DNA of 64,000 nt from the NCBI GenBank assembly GCA_049510975.1, contig JBEKYM010000004.1, positions 1 through 64,000 of the forward strand, read 5' to 3'. Below are positions 45,332 through 55,300 of this stretch, in pieces. Source of the DNA: JAKACA01 sp049510975 (GTDB lineage: Bacteria; Actinomycetota; Acidimicrobiia; Acidimicrobiales; Bog-793). A program made the position numbers and the translations under genes. Under the pieces are notes generated by a model. The model was given only the letters and a program-made list of their open reading frames with translations, had not been told where the DNA came from and made no database searches. Position 1 is the stretch's first letter; each line of letters opens with the position of its first letter.

Positions 45332-46414
45332 ATGGGTGAGAGCGCCAAGGAGACCTTCGAGGAGGTGGCGGCCGGTTACTCGAAGGCGTGGCCGATCGAC
45401 TCTCCTGCCACTACCGTCTTCGACTTCGACTACACCGGCGGGCGCGACCAGCTCCTTCGTCTCTACGACAAGGGGACTCGACGCCAGTGGATCGGCAAGG
45501 ACCGGCTTGACTGGTCGCTCGAGGTGGATTTCGAGAACCCGCTGGGGTTCCCTGACGAGATTCACCCGCTCTTCGGGACAACGTGGTGGGACAAGATGAA
45601 CGATGCCGAGAAGGGCGAAGCCCGCCGGCACGTCGAGGCGTGGCGCTTCAGCCAGTTCATGCACGGCGAACAGGGCGCACTCATCTGCACGGCCAAGATC
45701 GTCCAGACCGTGCCGGACATCGACTCCAAGTACTACGCCGCTACTCAGGTCATCGACGAGGCGCGTCACGTCGAGGTCTACTCGCGCTACCTCTACGACA
45801 AGCTGCAGCTCGTCTACCCGCTCAACGCCAACCTGAAGAGCCTGCTCGACGATGTCATCTCCGACTCGCGTTGGGACATGACCTACCTCGGCATGCAGGT
45901 GCTCGTCGAGGGTCTGGCACTGGCCGCCTTCGGCTTCATCCGTAACGTCGCCACCGAGCCGCTCGGTCAGGCCCTGAACGCCTACGTCATGCAGGACGAG
46001 GCGCGCCATGTGATGTTCGGGCGCCTGGCGCTGCGGGACTACTACCCACAGCTGACGGCGTCGGAGCGAGACGAGCGCGAAGAGTTCTGCGTCGACGCCT
46101 GCTACCGCATGCGTGACCGGTTCCTCGGCGAGGAGGTCTGGGACCGGCTCGGTTTGCCTGCCGAGGTCGCCCAGTACGTGTCGGAGTCCGAGCCGCAGCG
46201 GATGTTCCGCAGCTACCTGTTCATGCGGATCGTCCCGGTCTTGAAGGACATCGGCCTCTGGGGCCCGCGCATCACGAAGGCCTTTGACGACATGGGTGTG
46301 CTCAGCTTCGGGGATGCCGACATCGACGGCGAGATGGCCAACGACGAGGCGGTCGCCGAGCAGCTCGATGCCAAGGTCACCTCGCACGTGGCGAGCGTCG
46401 TCGAAGCGAGCTGA
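45332..46414 (+). CDS. Ferritin-like diiron-carboxylate protein
   Basis: A 360-residue four-helix-bundle protein. Two EARH motifs carry the iron ligands: QVIDEARHVEVYSRYL (about 143-158) and MQDEARHVMFGRLAL (about 222-236), with partner Glu in HGEQGALICTAK and VLVEGLALAAFG. This arrangement occurs in ribonucleotide reductase-like oxidases and AurF-type N-oxygenases. The substrate is unknown. ATG at 45332 (GGGGGG site at 45320-45325). Its 3' end overlaps the methyltransferase remnant on the opposite strand by 38 bases. Confidence 0.82.
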   Translation: MGESAKETFEEVAAGYSKAWPIDSPATTVFDFDYTGGRDQLLRLYDKGTRRQWIGKDRLDWSLEVDFENPLGFPDEIHPLFGTTWWDKMNDAEKGEARRHVEAWRFSQFMHGEQGALICTAKIVQTVPDIDSKYYAATQVIDEARHVEVYSRYLYDKLQLVYPLNANLKSLLDDVISDSRWDMTYLGMQVLVEGLALAAFGFIRNVATEPLGQALNAYVMQDEARHVMFGRLALRDYYPQLTASERDEREEFCVDACYRMRDRFLGEEVWDRLGLPAEVAQYVSESEPQRMFRSYLFMRIVPVLKDIGLWGPRITKAFDDMGVLSFGDADIDGEMANDEAVAEQLDAKVTSHVASVVEAS

Positions 46415-46835
46415 ACCTCGACCCGTGCCACCGCGCCGGCTCGGAGAGCCGGAGCACGACGAGGTCGACCTCGACCGACCGCGTCGCCGGTCCCGGTGGC
46501 AGGGCGGCGAGGGCTTCGACGGTCGGTCTCGTGAGGCGCTCGAACGTGACATCGTCAAGACCGAGCAGCGCCGTCCAGACGCGTTGACGGATGAGGTCGA
46601 GCTCCCGTTCGGGGCTCGACTGCCAGTGCCGCTCCGCGAGCCGCACGACGCCCACGACGGAGCACCCGCGACGTCGCAGCCCGAGAGCCACGACGCCGGT
46701 ACCGACGCCAACCTCGAGAACGGGGCTTGCGGGAACCGGCAACCACGCGTAGAGCTCGGCAGCAATATCGTCACCGCGGGACTCGCCGCCGCGGGTCTCG
46801 TCGTAGCGGTCGGCGACATCGTCGAAGCGGATCAC
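46377..46835 (-). pseudogene. Class I SAM methyltransferase with in-frame internal deletion
   Basis: GTG 46835 overlaps the upstream methyltransferase stop. It starts like a Rossmann methyltransferase: RFDDVADRYDETRGG, VLEVGVGTGVVALGLRRRG (motif I), but right after VVGV it jumps to VRLAERHWQSSPERELDLIRQRVW, the tail of such proteins. Motifs II-IV (about 90-110 residues) are missing although the frame stays open. At 152 residues it is too short to bind SAM and substrate normally, so it is probably non-functional. Confidence 0.7.
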
Positions 46836-47485
46836 GTCGCAGTGTCGTCTCGGCGAGCCAGTAAGTAGCCCCGCCGTGTGGCGACCTCCTCGGGATACGC
46901 GACGCGCTCGAGAGTCGCCTGCACCGCCAAGCCCGCCCCCTCGACAGCGCCTGCCACCGCCGCCGGCTCGAGGAAGCGGAAGTCGATGTCCACCTCGGAC
47001 CCCCACCACTCGTCGCGGTGGACGACGCCCGTGCCGACGTGAAACGACAGGAGCAGGAGCCCGTTCGGTCGCAGCACTCGGTGAATCTCGGCGAAGGCGG
47101 CGGGCAGCTCGTCGGGCTCGAGATGGATGATCGAGTACATCGCAGCCACGGCTCCGAACTCGCCGGAATCGGCCGGCAGCGCCAGGAAGTCGCCTTGCCG
47201 GAACGAGACCTCAGGGTGGAGGCGCCGTCCGACGTCCACCATGGCGGGCGACAGGTCGATCCCGACCGCAGGTGCTCCGGCGGCATGGATCCAGGCGGCC
47301 ACGTGGCCGGGCCCGCAACCGATGTCGGCGATCGCGGCCCCGGTTCCTGTCTGCTCGACGAGCGTGCCGAGCAGGGCCCGGTCGAGCGGCTTGTGGTCGA
47401 GCTCGTCATCGAGGTGGGCGGCGTACTCCTCGGCGACCGCGTCGTAGCTCTGGCGGAGGGCTCGGCGGTCAGGCATCGCGGGCAT
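46832..47485 (-). CDS. Class I SAM-dependent methyltransferase
   Basis: An intact 217-residue enzyme (ATG 47485 or 47476). It has YDAVAEEYAAHLDDEL, motif I IADIGCGPGHVAAW, the acidic VGIDLSPAMVDVGRR, GAVAAMYSIIHLEPDEL and the EIHRVLRPNGLLLLSFH strand. The methyl acceptor is unknown. It overlaps the deleted methyltransferase by 4 bases; the two were probably an operon. Confidence 0.9.
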   Translation of the reverse strand: MPAMPDRRALRQSYDAVAEEYAAHLDDELDHKPLDRALLGTLVEQTGTGAAIADIGCGPGHVAAWIHAAGAPAVGIDLSPAMVDVGRRLHPEVSFRQGDFLALPADSGEFGAVAAMYSIIHLEPDELPAAFAEIHRVLRPNGLLLLSFHVGTGVVHRDEWWGSEVDIDFRFLEPAAVAGAVEGAGLAVQATLERVAYPEEVATRRGYLLARRDDTAT

Positions 47486-47600
47486 GCGGCGAGCTTGCCA
47501 CGCTCGACGCGGGCCTGGCGGCCGCTCGGAAACGGCGATCCCGTAGGTCAAAGCAGTGGCCGGCACGGCTGCAAGGTATCGAGGCCGTAGCGTTTTGCCC

Positions 47601-48080
47601 GTGCCGTCCGTGCCGATCGTCGAGTACCGGCGAACGTTCGAGTTCCCCGTGAGCCCAGCCGATATGTGGACCGCCATCGAGGATTCCGAGGTGTTCGAGG
47701 CGTGGTGGCCGTGGCTTCGTGAGTTCACCATCGTCGGCGGCTCCCTGCGGGCGGGCTCGGTGATGAAAGGCGTCGTCGTGCCGCCGATTCCCTACCGCAT
47801 GCGGATCGAAATCGATCTCGTCCGCTGCCGGCGTCCGCACTTGATCGACGCCGCCGTTCACGGCGACCTCGAGGGCGAGGCGGAGCTGCGCTTTCGTCGC
47901 AGTGAGATCGGGACGCGAGCGGAGGTGAGCTGGAGGCTCGAGATGATGCAGCGGCCGATGCGCATCGCCAACCGGGTCGCCCGTCCGTTGCTCGTGCGAG
48001 CCCACGACGCTGTCGTGGAAGTGACGGTGAGCAGCTTTCGGCGACACCTCGTCGCCTCGAGAGGTCAGGCGCGGCGCTGA
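47601..48080 (+). CDS. SRPBCC (polyketide cyclase/START-like) protein
   Basis: A 159-residue helix-grip protein. It starts VEYRRTFEFPVSPADMWTAIED, has EAWWPWLREFTIVGGSLRAGSVMKG, and ends in a long C-terminal helix VRAHDAVVEVTVSSFRRHL, the SRPBCC layout with a hydrophobic cavity. Start GTG 47601 or 47610. The ligand is unknown. It is divergent from the methyltransferase gene. Confidence 0.8.
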   Translation: MPSVPIVEYRRTFEFPVSPADMWTAIEDSEVFEAWWPWLREFTIVGGSLRAGSVMKGVVVPPIPYRMRIEIDLVRCRRPHLIDAAVHGDLEGEAELRFRRSEIGTRAEVSWRLEMMQRPMRIANRVARPLLVRAHDAVVEVTVSSFRRHLVASRGQARR

Positions 48081-48131
48081 GCGGCGATAGCGGTTGAGTC
48101 GTCCGCGCGCCGACGAGCGAGTCCGAGCCAG

Positions 48132-49385
48132 ATGGCGCGAGGGGCGGCGATGCATGAGACGATGGCCGCAAACGGTGCCCTCGTGAGGGCGGACCTCGGA
48201 GAAGGATCGTTGCTGGAGAGCCCGGACTACGGAGCCGCACTGAGATCGCTGCACGACCTGGCGCCGTCGGCGGCGGTCGACGCACTGGCGAAAGTGGCGC
48301 ACTCGGCCGGAGCCGTGGACGTCGTCGTCTACCTCGTCGACTTCGATCAGACCGTGCTCACGCCCGTACCGGCTCGGAGCACTCATGTGGAAGCTCCAGT
48401 CGGCCAGTCCGTCCACGGTTCCGAGGCGGGCCGAGCTTTCCGTGAGCGACGCCTCCTCACCGAGTCCCGCCCCGAAGGCGCCCGAATTTGGGTGCCAATT
48501 CTGGAGGGGTCGGACTGCACGGGGGTCGTCGCCCTCACGATCGCCGCCGAGCCTGACCCATCCACGGCGGCGGTGTGCGAGGAGCTCGGGATGTTGGCCG
48601 GGTGCGCCATTTCGCTCTCGGCTCGCTACACCGACTTGTACAACCTCGTCCGGCGGCGCAAGGCCATGAGCCTGCCGGCGAGCATGCAGTGGGATCTGCT
48701 TCCACCGCTCTACCTCGAGGTCCTGGAGGCGAGTTCGGCCGGGGTCTTGGAGCCGGCCTACGACGTCGGTGGGGACTGCTTCGACCATGCCGTCAACGGC
48801 TTCGACCTCGACGTCGTGATCATGGACGCCATGGGCCACGGACTGAGCTCGAGCTTGACGGCGTCGCTGGCGATGGGCACCTACCGCCACGATCGACGGG
48901 AGGGTCAGTCGCTCGCGGTCATCTCTGCACGCCTGGACGAGGTGATCGAGGGTGAGTTCGGCGGCGACCGGTTCGTGACCGGCCAGGTCGCTCGGCTCGG
49001 GCTGCTGAGCGGCCGTCTCACCTGGGTCAACGCGGGACACCCGCTGCCTCTGCTCATCCGGGGCGGGCGCGTCCAGCGGGCACTCGAATGCCGCCCTTCG
49101 CTTCCCTGGGGCATGGGCGGCGCCCTCGCCCAGCAGGCTACTGAGCAACTCCAAGCGGGCGACTCAGTGTTGTTCTACACCGACGGCGTCATCGACGGGC
49201 GTTCGTCTGACGGGGAGCATTTCGGCCTCGAACGCCTCTCGCGCCTCGTCGAGCAAGCCTTGGCATCGCCGCGTCCGTCGCACGCCGTGCTGCGAGACCT
49301 CATCCACGCCGTCTTGGCCTACCAGGGCGAGCGGCTGAGCGACGATGCCGCCATGGTCTGGGTCACCTGGCGGGGCGGCCCCTGA
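48132..49385 (+). CDS. SpoIIE-type PP2C serine phosphatase with GAF-like domain
   Basis: A 417-residue regulator (ATG 48132 or 48150). A GAF-like region (about 35-175, VDVVVYLVDFDQ) precedes the SpoIIE/RsbU PP2C domain (about 190-415), with metal-binding Asp in EPAYDVGGDCFDH and VIMDAMGHGLSSS, then TWVNAGHPLPLL, GDSVLFYTDGVID and SDDAAMVWV. Such phosphatases dephosphorylate anti-sigma-factor antagonists in partner-switching pathways, but no partner gene is nearby. Cytoplasmic. Confidence 0.92.
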   Translation: MARGAAMHETMAANGALVRADLGEGSLLESPDYGAALRSLHDLAPSAAVDALAKVAHSAGAVDVVVYLVDFDQTVLTPVPARSTHVEAPVGQSVHGSEAGRAFRERRLLTESRPEGARIWVPILEGSDCTGVVALTIAAEPDPSTAAVCEELGMLAGCAISLSARYTDLYNLVRRRKAMSLPASMQWDLLPPLYLEVLEASSAGVLEPAYDVGGDCFDHAVNGFDLDVVIMDAMGHGLSSSLTASLAMGTYRHDRREGQSLAVISARLDEVIEGEFGGDRFVTGQVARLGLLSGRLTWVNAGHPLPLLIRGGRVQRALECRPSLPWGMGGALAQQATEQLQAGDSVLFYTDGVIDGRSSDGEHFGLERLSRLVEQALASPRPSHAVLRDLIHAVLAYQGERLSDDAAMVWVTWRGGP

Positions 49386-49390
49386 GGCTC

Positions 49391-49426
49391 CCGGTCACGC
49401 CGGTCATGCCGGTCATCTCGGTCAAG
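49391..49426. repeat. Short tandem repeat, 9-bp unit x4
   Basis: Four copies of a ccggtcatg-like unit (49391-49399, 49400-49408, 49409-49417, 49418-49426) with GGTCA fully kept. It lies between two convergent stop codons and its right end overlaps the end of cbiX. Confidence 0.6.
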
Positions 49427-50366
49427 GCGGCCCGCCGTTGGCGTGAGAGTGGCCGTGGGCGCGGTGCTCAGCAGCCAGATGGGAATGACCGAGCCCGAGC
49501 TCCTGACCGACGCGGTCCTGCAGTCCTGGGAACGGGCGCCGGTAGGCACAGACGTCGCAGTTCATGCGGATGTCGCCGGCGAGAGCCTCGGCGTGCCGGT
49601 CGAGCAGGAGGGGCACGAGCGACGGGTCGGGCCCGAGATGCCCGGCGTCGACAACCTCGACCCTGGTGCGGGCGGCGAACACCTCGAAGTCGGACCGCAT
49701 CCGCTCGAGGAGGATGCCGGTGCAGAGAAACCAGGCGAATGCCACTACCCGATCGGCCCCGAGCCGATGCAGCTGTTCGAGAGCGCCATCGACACTCGGC
49801 CAAGTGACGCCGGAATACCCAGTCACGACCGTGCGGCTGCCGGTGCACTCGGCGAGCAACCGTGCTGCCTTGTAGGCATCGGCGTTGGCATCGGGATCCG
49901 AGGTCCCGCGGGCGAGGAGGGCGAGCGGCAAGCCGGCCCCGCCAGCTTCGTCGACTCGCCGTCGGGCCAGGAGGAGAACGGCGTGGTCGGGCCCGAGCGG
50001 GCGGCCGTAGTGCCAGGAGACCGACGGATGTCGCTCGCGAGCTTGCATGACGACGGCTGGGACGTCGGACTTCGAGTGCCCGGCTGCGTTCAGCATGAGG
50101 GGCAACACCGAGACGCGGCGGGCACCGCGGGCGACGAGCCGGTCGCCGGCGACACTGGCGGGCGGTTGAGAGAGCTCGAGAAACCCGATCTCCACGAGCA
50201 GCTCGGGCGCGCGACGGGCGACGAGAGCACCGAGCTGGAGCAGCTCCTCGCGGCCGGCATCGGAACGACTGCCGTGCCCGACGAGGAGGACGGCGTCGCC
50301 GGCGACGGCCGTCCCGTGGCGGTGCCCGAACGGCTCGTGCTCGTGGTACTCGTCGTTCTGTTCCAA
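49422..50366 (-). CDS. cbiX: Sirohydrochlorin cobaltochelatase (CbiX-type), His-rich
   Basis: A 314-residue two-repeat chelatase. The first half has LLVGHGSRSDAGREE and the second half LLARGTSDPDANADAYK, each with the metal-site pattern; VLPLMLNAAGHSKSDVP and VAFAWFLCTGILLERM are family blocks. A CDVCAYR motif near residue 270 and His-rich ends (DEYHEHEPFGHRHG; GLGHSHLAAEHRAHGHSH) may store Co or Ni. The only usable start is TTG 50366, since a stop lies just upstream. It inserts cobalt into sirohydrochlorin for cobalamin. Confidence 0.88.
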   Translation of the reverse strand: MEQNDEYHEHEPFGHRHGTAVAGDAVLLVGHGSRSDAGREELLQLGALVARRAPELLVEIGFLELSQPPASVAGDRLVARGARRVSVLPLMLNAAGHSKSDVPAVVMQARERHPSVSWHYGRPLGPDHAVLLLARRRVDEAGGAGLPLALLARGTSDPDANADAYKAARLLAECTGSRTVVTGYSGVTWPSVDGALEQLHRLGADRVVAFAWFLCTGILLERMRSDFEVFAARTRVEVVDAGHLGPDPSLVPLLLDRHAEALAGDIRMNCDVCAYRRPFPGLQDRVGQELGLGHSHLAAEHRAHGHSHANGGPP

Positions 50367-50476
50367 GGCCTCCGAAGCCTACCGGGGGAGCGGGGGCTGA
50401 GCCCGGCTGACCAGAGCCGCTGACGACGAGTCTCCCGGTCAGAGCGAGGTGACACCGGTCGGGGCTTCGCGAGTAA

Positions 50477-50492
50477 TACTATAGAAGACATG
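50477..50492 (+). promoter_or_regulatory. -10 element of an apparently leaderless promoter (cysteine dioxygenase)
   Basis: TACTAT at 50477-50482 is followed 8 bases later by the ATG at 50490, with no ribosome site between. Transcription would begin at or near the A of ATG. The AT-rich stretch stands out in this region. Confidence 0.6.
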
Positions 50493-51044
50493 GTAATAAC
50501 TCAGACCCGCTCGACGAGGAGCGAGGCGCCCGCGGAAAAGGCGGCCGGGATCGCCGCTCTCGTGAGCTCGATGCAGCTTCGCGGCGAGCGGCTCACACCG
50601 AGCGAGCTCGAGCGCGTTGCCACTGAAGTGGCTGCCCGCCCGGACCTTTGGCGGGATCTCGTCGTTGACAGCCCGGAGAAGCGGTGGTGGCTCGTCCTCT
50701 GGCGCTCGGCCAACTACGAAGTACGACTCCTCTCGTGGGAAGCCTCCCAGACCTCGGATTGGCACGACCACGGAGGGTCCTCGGGCGGCTTCGCCGTCGC
50801 CAACGGGACGCTCGACGAGCGCTACCGCACGAACGCCGGCGCCGACGTGCGTGGGCGGAGGTTCGGGCCGGGATCCGCGGGGTGCTTTGGTCCGGCTCAC
50901 GTGCACGACGTGGTTCACGTCGCCGGTGCCCCGGCCGTCAGCATCCACGCCTACTCACCGCCCCTGACGTTCCTCACGACCTACGAAGAGACGCCCTATG
51001 GCCTCGTCGTGAGTGGGCTGCAATGGGACGACGATCGGCGCTGA
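50490..51044 (+). CDS. Cysteine dioxygenase family protein
   Basis: A 184-residue cupin oxygenase. Iron ligands are two His in DWHDHGGSSGGFAV (about 91-94) and a third in GPAHVHDVVHVAGAPAVSIHAYSPPL (about 139-160), the family SxHxYxPP pattern as SIHAYSPP. It oxidises cysteine to cysteine sulfinate with O2, or acts on a related thiol. ATG 50490. The N-terminus is preceded by a leaderless promoter. Cytoplasmic. Confidence 0.9.
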   Translation: MVITQTRSTRSEAPAEKAAGIAALVSSMQLRGERLTPSELERVATEVAARPDLWRDLVVDSPEKRWWLVLWRSANYEVRLLSWEASQTSDWHDHGGSSGGFAVANGTLDERYRTNAGADVRGRRFGPGSAGCFGPAHVHDVVHVAGAPAVSIHAYSPPLTFLTTYEETPYGLVVSGLQWDDDRR

Positions 51045-51140
51045 GCGGCGCCTGACCCCCGTTCGGCGATCCAAGGTGGACGCCGGCCGTTGACACAGCA
51101 GCGTTCGCGCCGGAGAATCAGGCGAGCGAGAGGAGCTGCC

Positions 51141-51572
51141 ATGAAGATCGCCACCCTGCTGGACATGAAAGGCCGCGACGTCGTGACGATCCTGCCGGCG
51201 GCGTCGATCGCGGACGCGATCGCACTCCTCGGACACCACAACGTCGGCGCCCTGGTGGTCTCCGACGACGGCAAGGCCGTTGTCGGGATCGTCTCGGAGC
51301 GAGACGTCGTTCGCGGCATTGACGCCATGGGGCCTGATGTGCTCGACAAGCCCGTCACCGCCATCATGTCGACCGAGATTCGCTCGACGACCCCGGACGA
51401 TTCCGTCGAGTCCCTCATGGCGACGATGACCGAGCACCGCGTCCGTCACGTCCCGGTGATCGCCGACGGCGTCCTCGCCGGCATGGTGAGCATCGGGGAC
51501 GTCGTGAAGAACCGCCTGGAAGAGCTCGAGCAGGATCGCAACGCTCTCGTCGACTACATCAACGCCCGCTAA
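51141..51572 (+). CDS. Two-CBS-domain protein
   Basis: A 143-residue protein made of a CBS pair: about 8-65 (VTILPAASIADAIALLGHHNVGALVV, in pieces VTILPAASI and VGALVVSDDG, then GIVSERDVVRG) and about 75-135 (TTPDDSVESLMATMTEHRVRHVPV, GMVSIGDVVKNRL). CBS pairs bind adenosine nucleotides or SAM as energy or ligand sensors. ATG at 51141 with gagagga upstream. A common actinobacterial stress-type gene. The target is unknown. Confidence 0.92.
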   Translation: MKIATLLDMKGRDVVTILPAASIADAIALLGHHNVGALVVSDDGKAVVGIVSERDVVRGIDAMGPDVLDKPVTAIMSTEIRSTTPDDSVESLMATMTEHRVRHVPVIADGVLAGMVSIGDVVKNRLEELEQDRNALVDYINAR

Positions 51573-51603
51573 GGCGTGGGACGAGGACGCCGAGCCCTTC
51601 TCG

Positions 51604-52152
51604 ATGACCCGGTACGTCGCGCTGCTGAAGGGAATCAACGTCGGTCGCAGCAAACGCCTTGCCATGTCCGACCTTCGGGTGATGCTGACCGGTCTCGGAT
51701 ACGCGGACATCTCGACGTACCTGGCGAGCGGCAACGCCCTGTTCACCACGTCCCGCAGGCCGGCGGCGTCGCTGGCGGCCGAGTTGGAAGAGCGCATCAC
51801 CGTCGAGCTCGAGATGGTGGTGCGAGTGATCGTCAGGACCGCCGGCCAGATCGCCAGCGTGAGGGCTCGTAATCCGCTCGCAGCGGAACCCGAGAACCCG
51901 TCTCGCTTCTTCGTGGGGTTCCTCAGCGCGACGCCAGGGCAGTCCGTCGTCGGCGCCGTCGAGCGTGAGCTGCGGGCGACCGCCCCGGAGGGGGACGCGA
52001 TCTGGTTGACCGGTGCAGAGGCGTACTTCTGGTGCCCGGGAGGCTTCTCCTTACTGGACCACGCCGCCGCCATCGAGAAACGGCTCGGCGTGGCCGTGAC
52101 GACGCGCACGTGGAACACGGTCACGAAACTGGCGCAGCTCGCGGCCGCTTGA
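51604..52152 (+). CDS. DUF1697 family protein
   Basis: A 182-residue protein with the DUF1697 hallmarks: RYVALLKGINVGRSKRLAM at the N-terminus, YADISTYLASGNALF, and near the end YFWCPGGFSLLDHAAAIEKRLG, TTRTWNTVTKLAQL. The function is unknown in the family. ATG at 51604 lies 31 bases after the CBS gene, so the two may be co-transcribed. Confidence 0.92.
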   Translation: MTRYVALLKGINVGRSKRLAMSDLRVMLTGLGYADISTYLASGNALFTTSRRPAASLAAELEERITVELEMVVRVIVRTAGQIASVRARNPLAAEPENPSRFFVGFLSATPGQSVVGAVERELRATAPEGDAIWLTGAEAYFWCPGGFSLLDHAAAIEKRLGVAVTTRTWNTVTKLAQLAAA

Positions 52153-52325
52153 AGCAGAGGCAGCGCCGGCTGCGGCCGTCCCACCGGTCTCGCTCGGGTG
52201 GCTCGGACCTGGTGGCCGGGTTGACGTGATCCATCGGCGCCCCGCTGGTTGCTGTTCGATTCGGGGCGCGCCGGAAGCGCTGCCGGCGCGGCAGACTGTG
52301 GAGAGACAACCAGAAGGGGTCGACC

Positions 52326-55300
52326 ATGGGGACAATGGGGTCCGAGGTCCGAGCCGACGTGATCGGCCGGGTCATCGAGCACGCGTCGCGACGCCTCACG
52401 AGCGAGCAGCTGTTGCTCTTCACCCCATTCGTGCAGTGCTATTACGCCCGCATTCACCCGGCCGACCTCGCCTCACGCCAGGTTCCTGACCTGTACGGCG
52501 CCGCCATGGACCATCTCGGCTTCGGTCGCGAGCGCGGCCCCGACGAGGTCAAGTTGCGGACGTACGCCCCCGACCAGGATCGCTACGGCTACGTCTCGCC
52601 CCATTCCATCGTCGAGCTCGTCGTGGAGGACATGCCGTTCCTCGTCGACACCATGACGATGGAGATCTCCCGGCATGGCTTTGGGCTCCACCTCGTCGTA
52701 CACCCGGTCGTCACGGTCCGCCGCGACCCGAAAGGTCGTCTCGTCGAGGTGCTGAAGACCGAGCACGATCACGAGCACGACGACGACACCGAGCACAGCC
52801 ACGATCACACGCACGAGGCCGACGATCTCGCCGGGACGACGCGGGAGTCGTTCATGCATATCGAGATCGATCGCGAGACCGATCCCGCCACGCTCGAAAA
52901 GCTGCGAAGCGACCTCCTCCGGGTGGTGGGCGACGTGACGGCGGCCGTACAGGACTGGCCGGCGATGAAGGCCCAGGCGCTCGAGATTGCCGACTCCCTC
53001 CTTGCCGAAGCCGTCGCCGCTTCGGTCGGCTCGAGCGACATGGGCCACGCGTCCCATGAGGCAACCCCCATCGCCGACCGCCAGGAGGTGGCAGAGCTGC
53101 TCCGGTGGTTGAGCGACGATCACTTCTTGTTCCTCGGCTACCGGGAGTACGAGCTCGCTGAGGACCACGACGAAGTCGTCATCCGGGCGATGGCAGGCTC
53201 CGGGCTCGGCATCCTCCGTCCCGACAAGACTCGCCCGGCCGTTCACAGTTTTGCCAAGCTCCCGGGCGAGGTCCGCCGCCGCGTCCGCCGGCCCAACCTG
53301 TTGAACATCACGAAGGCGAGCTCCCGCAGCACCGTGCACCGGCGGGGCTACCTCGACTACATCGGGGTGAAGGGCTTCGGGCCGGAGGGCCAAGTCGTCT
53401 CGGAGCGCCGCTTTCTCGGGCTGTACACAGCAAACGTCTACAAGCAGTGGCCATACGAGATCCCGATCCTGCGCCGAAAGGTGGCAGAGGTGACAGCCCG
53501 AGCCGGCTACCCGCCCGACAGCTATGGCGGCAAAGCACTGGCCGCCGTTCTCGACAGCTACCCCCGCGACGAGCTGTTCCAAATCGGAGTCGACGAGCTC
53601 TTCGACCAGGCAATGGCGATCCTGTCGCTGCAGGACCGCCAGCGGCTGCGGCTGTTGGTTCGCCGGGACGAGTTCGGCCGCTTCGTCTCCTGCCTCGTCT
53701 TCCTGCCCCGTGACCGGTTGAACAACGCCCTCGAACAGCGCATCCGTGACGTGCTGCAGCGAGCCTTCCACGGCGAGCACCTCGAGTACACCGCTCACGT
53801 GGGAGACGGCCTGCTGGCTCGCCTCCACGTCGTCATCTACTCCGAGTCGCTGCCCAGCGGCGATGTCGACATCGACGAGCTCGAGACCCTCCTCGTCGAC
53901 GCCATGCGCTCGTGGTCGGACGACTTGCGCGAGGCCCTCGTGGAGGGTTTCGGCGAGGAGCGGGGGTTGGAGCTCTACAGCCGCTATGGCGAAGCGTTTC
54001 CCAACTCCTACACCGAGGATTTCTCAGCCAGGGCGGCAAGTTCGGACCTGCGCCGGATCGAGGCCCTGACGCCCGAGGACGGCTTCACGGTCAACCTCTA
54101 CAGCCCGCCGGAGAGCGGCGGCGAGGGTCTCCGCCTGAAGCTCTACAACCAAGGCCAACGACCGACGCTCTCCGGCGTGCTGCCGCTGCTCGACAACATG
54201 GGACTGCAGGTTGCCGACGAGCGGCCGTACGAAGTCACGCCGAGCGGAGGCGAGGTCGCCTGGATCTACGACTTCGGCGTGCGGTCGCTCGAGCCGACTG
54301 ATCTCAGCTCCGACGCCGTGCGCGCCCGCTTCCAGGAAGCTTTCGTACAGATCTGGCGGGGCGAGGTCGACAACGACGCCTTCAACCGGCTCGTGCTGCA
54401 GGCCGGCTTGAGCGTGCGGGAAGTCATCATCCTGCGTGCCTACGCCAAGTATCTCCGTCAAGCGGGAACGACGTTCAGCTCGCGATACATGGCGTCGGCC
54501 CTCGGCAACAACGCCGCCCTCGCATCGCAACTCGTGCAGCTGTTCAGCGCACGTTTCGACCCGGAGCTCTACGCAGGCGCCGAGGAACGCTCGCTGGCCC
54601 TCAAGCAGCTGTCGGGCGACTTCGAGCGCGGCCTCGACGCGGTCGTCAACCTCAACGAGGACCGGGTGCTGCGCCGGATGTTCGGCGCCGTGCAGGCGAC
54701 GCTTCGGACCAACTACTACCAGCGCACGGCCGCCGGCCGCCCGAAGCCTTGGCTCTCGCTCAAGCTGGATCCGAACCTCGTGCCGGACATGCCGCTCCCG
54801 AAGCCCATGTTCGAGACGTTCGTGTACTGCCCAAGGGTCGAAGGCGTGCACCTGCGCACGGGCAGGGTTGCCCGGGGAGGCTTGCGTTGGTCCGACCGCC
54901 TGGAGGACTACCGCACCGAGATCCTCGGATTGATGAAGGCGCAAGCGGTCAAGAACGCTGTCATCGTGCCCGGCGGCGCGAAGGGCGGTTTCGTGCTGAA
55001 GGCTCCGCCGGCGGGCGACTTCGATGCGCTGCAAGCCGAGGCGGTTGCCTGTTACCAGATCTTCGTGCGCGGTCTGCTCGATCTCGCCGACAACCTCGTA
55101 GCCGGCGAAGTCGTTCCGCCTGCCGACGTGGTCCGCCACGATGGTGACGACCCGTATCTCGTCGTGGCAGCCGACAAAGGCACGGCGACGTTCTCCGACA
55201 TCGCCAATGACATCTCTCTCGAATACGGCTTCTGGCTCGGGGATGCCTTCGCGTCGGGAGGTTCCTCCGGTTACGACCACAAGGCCATGGGGATCACGGC

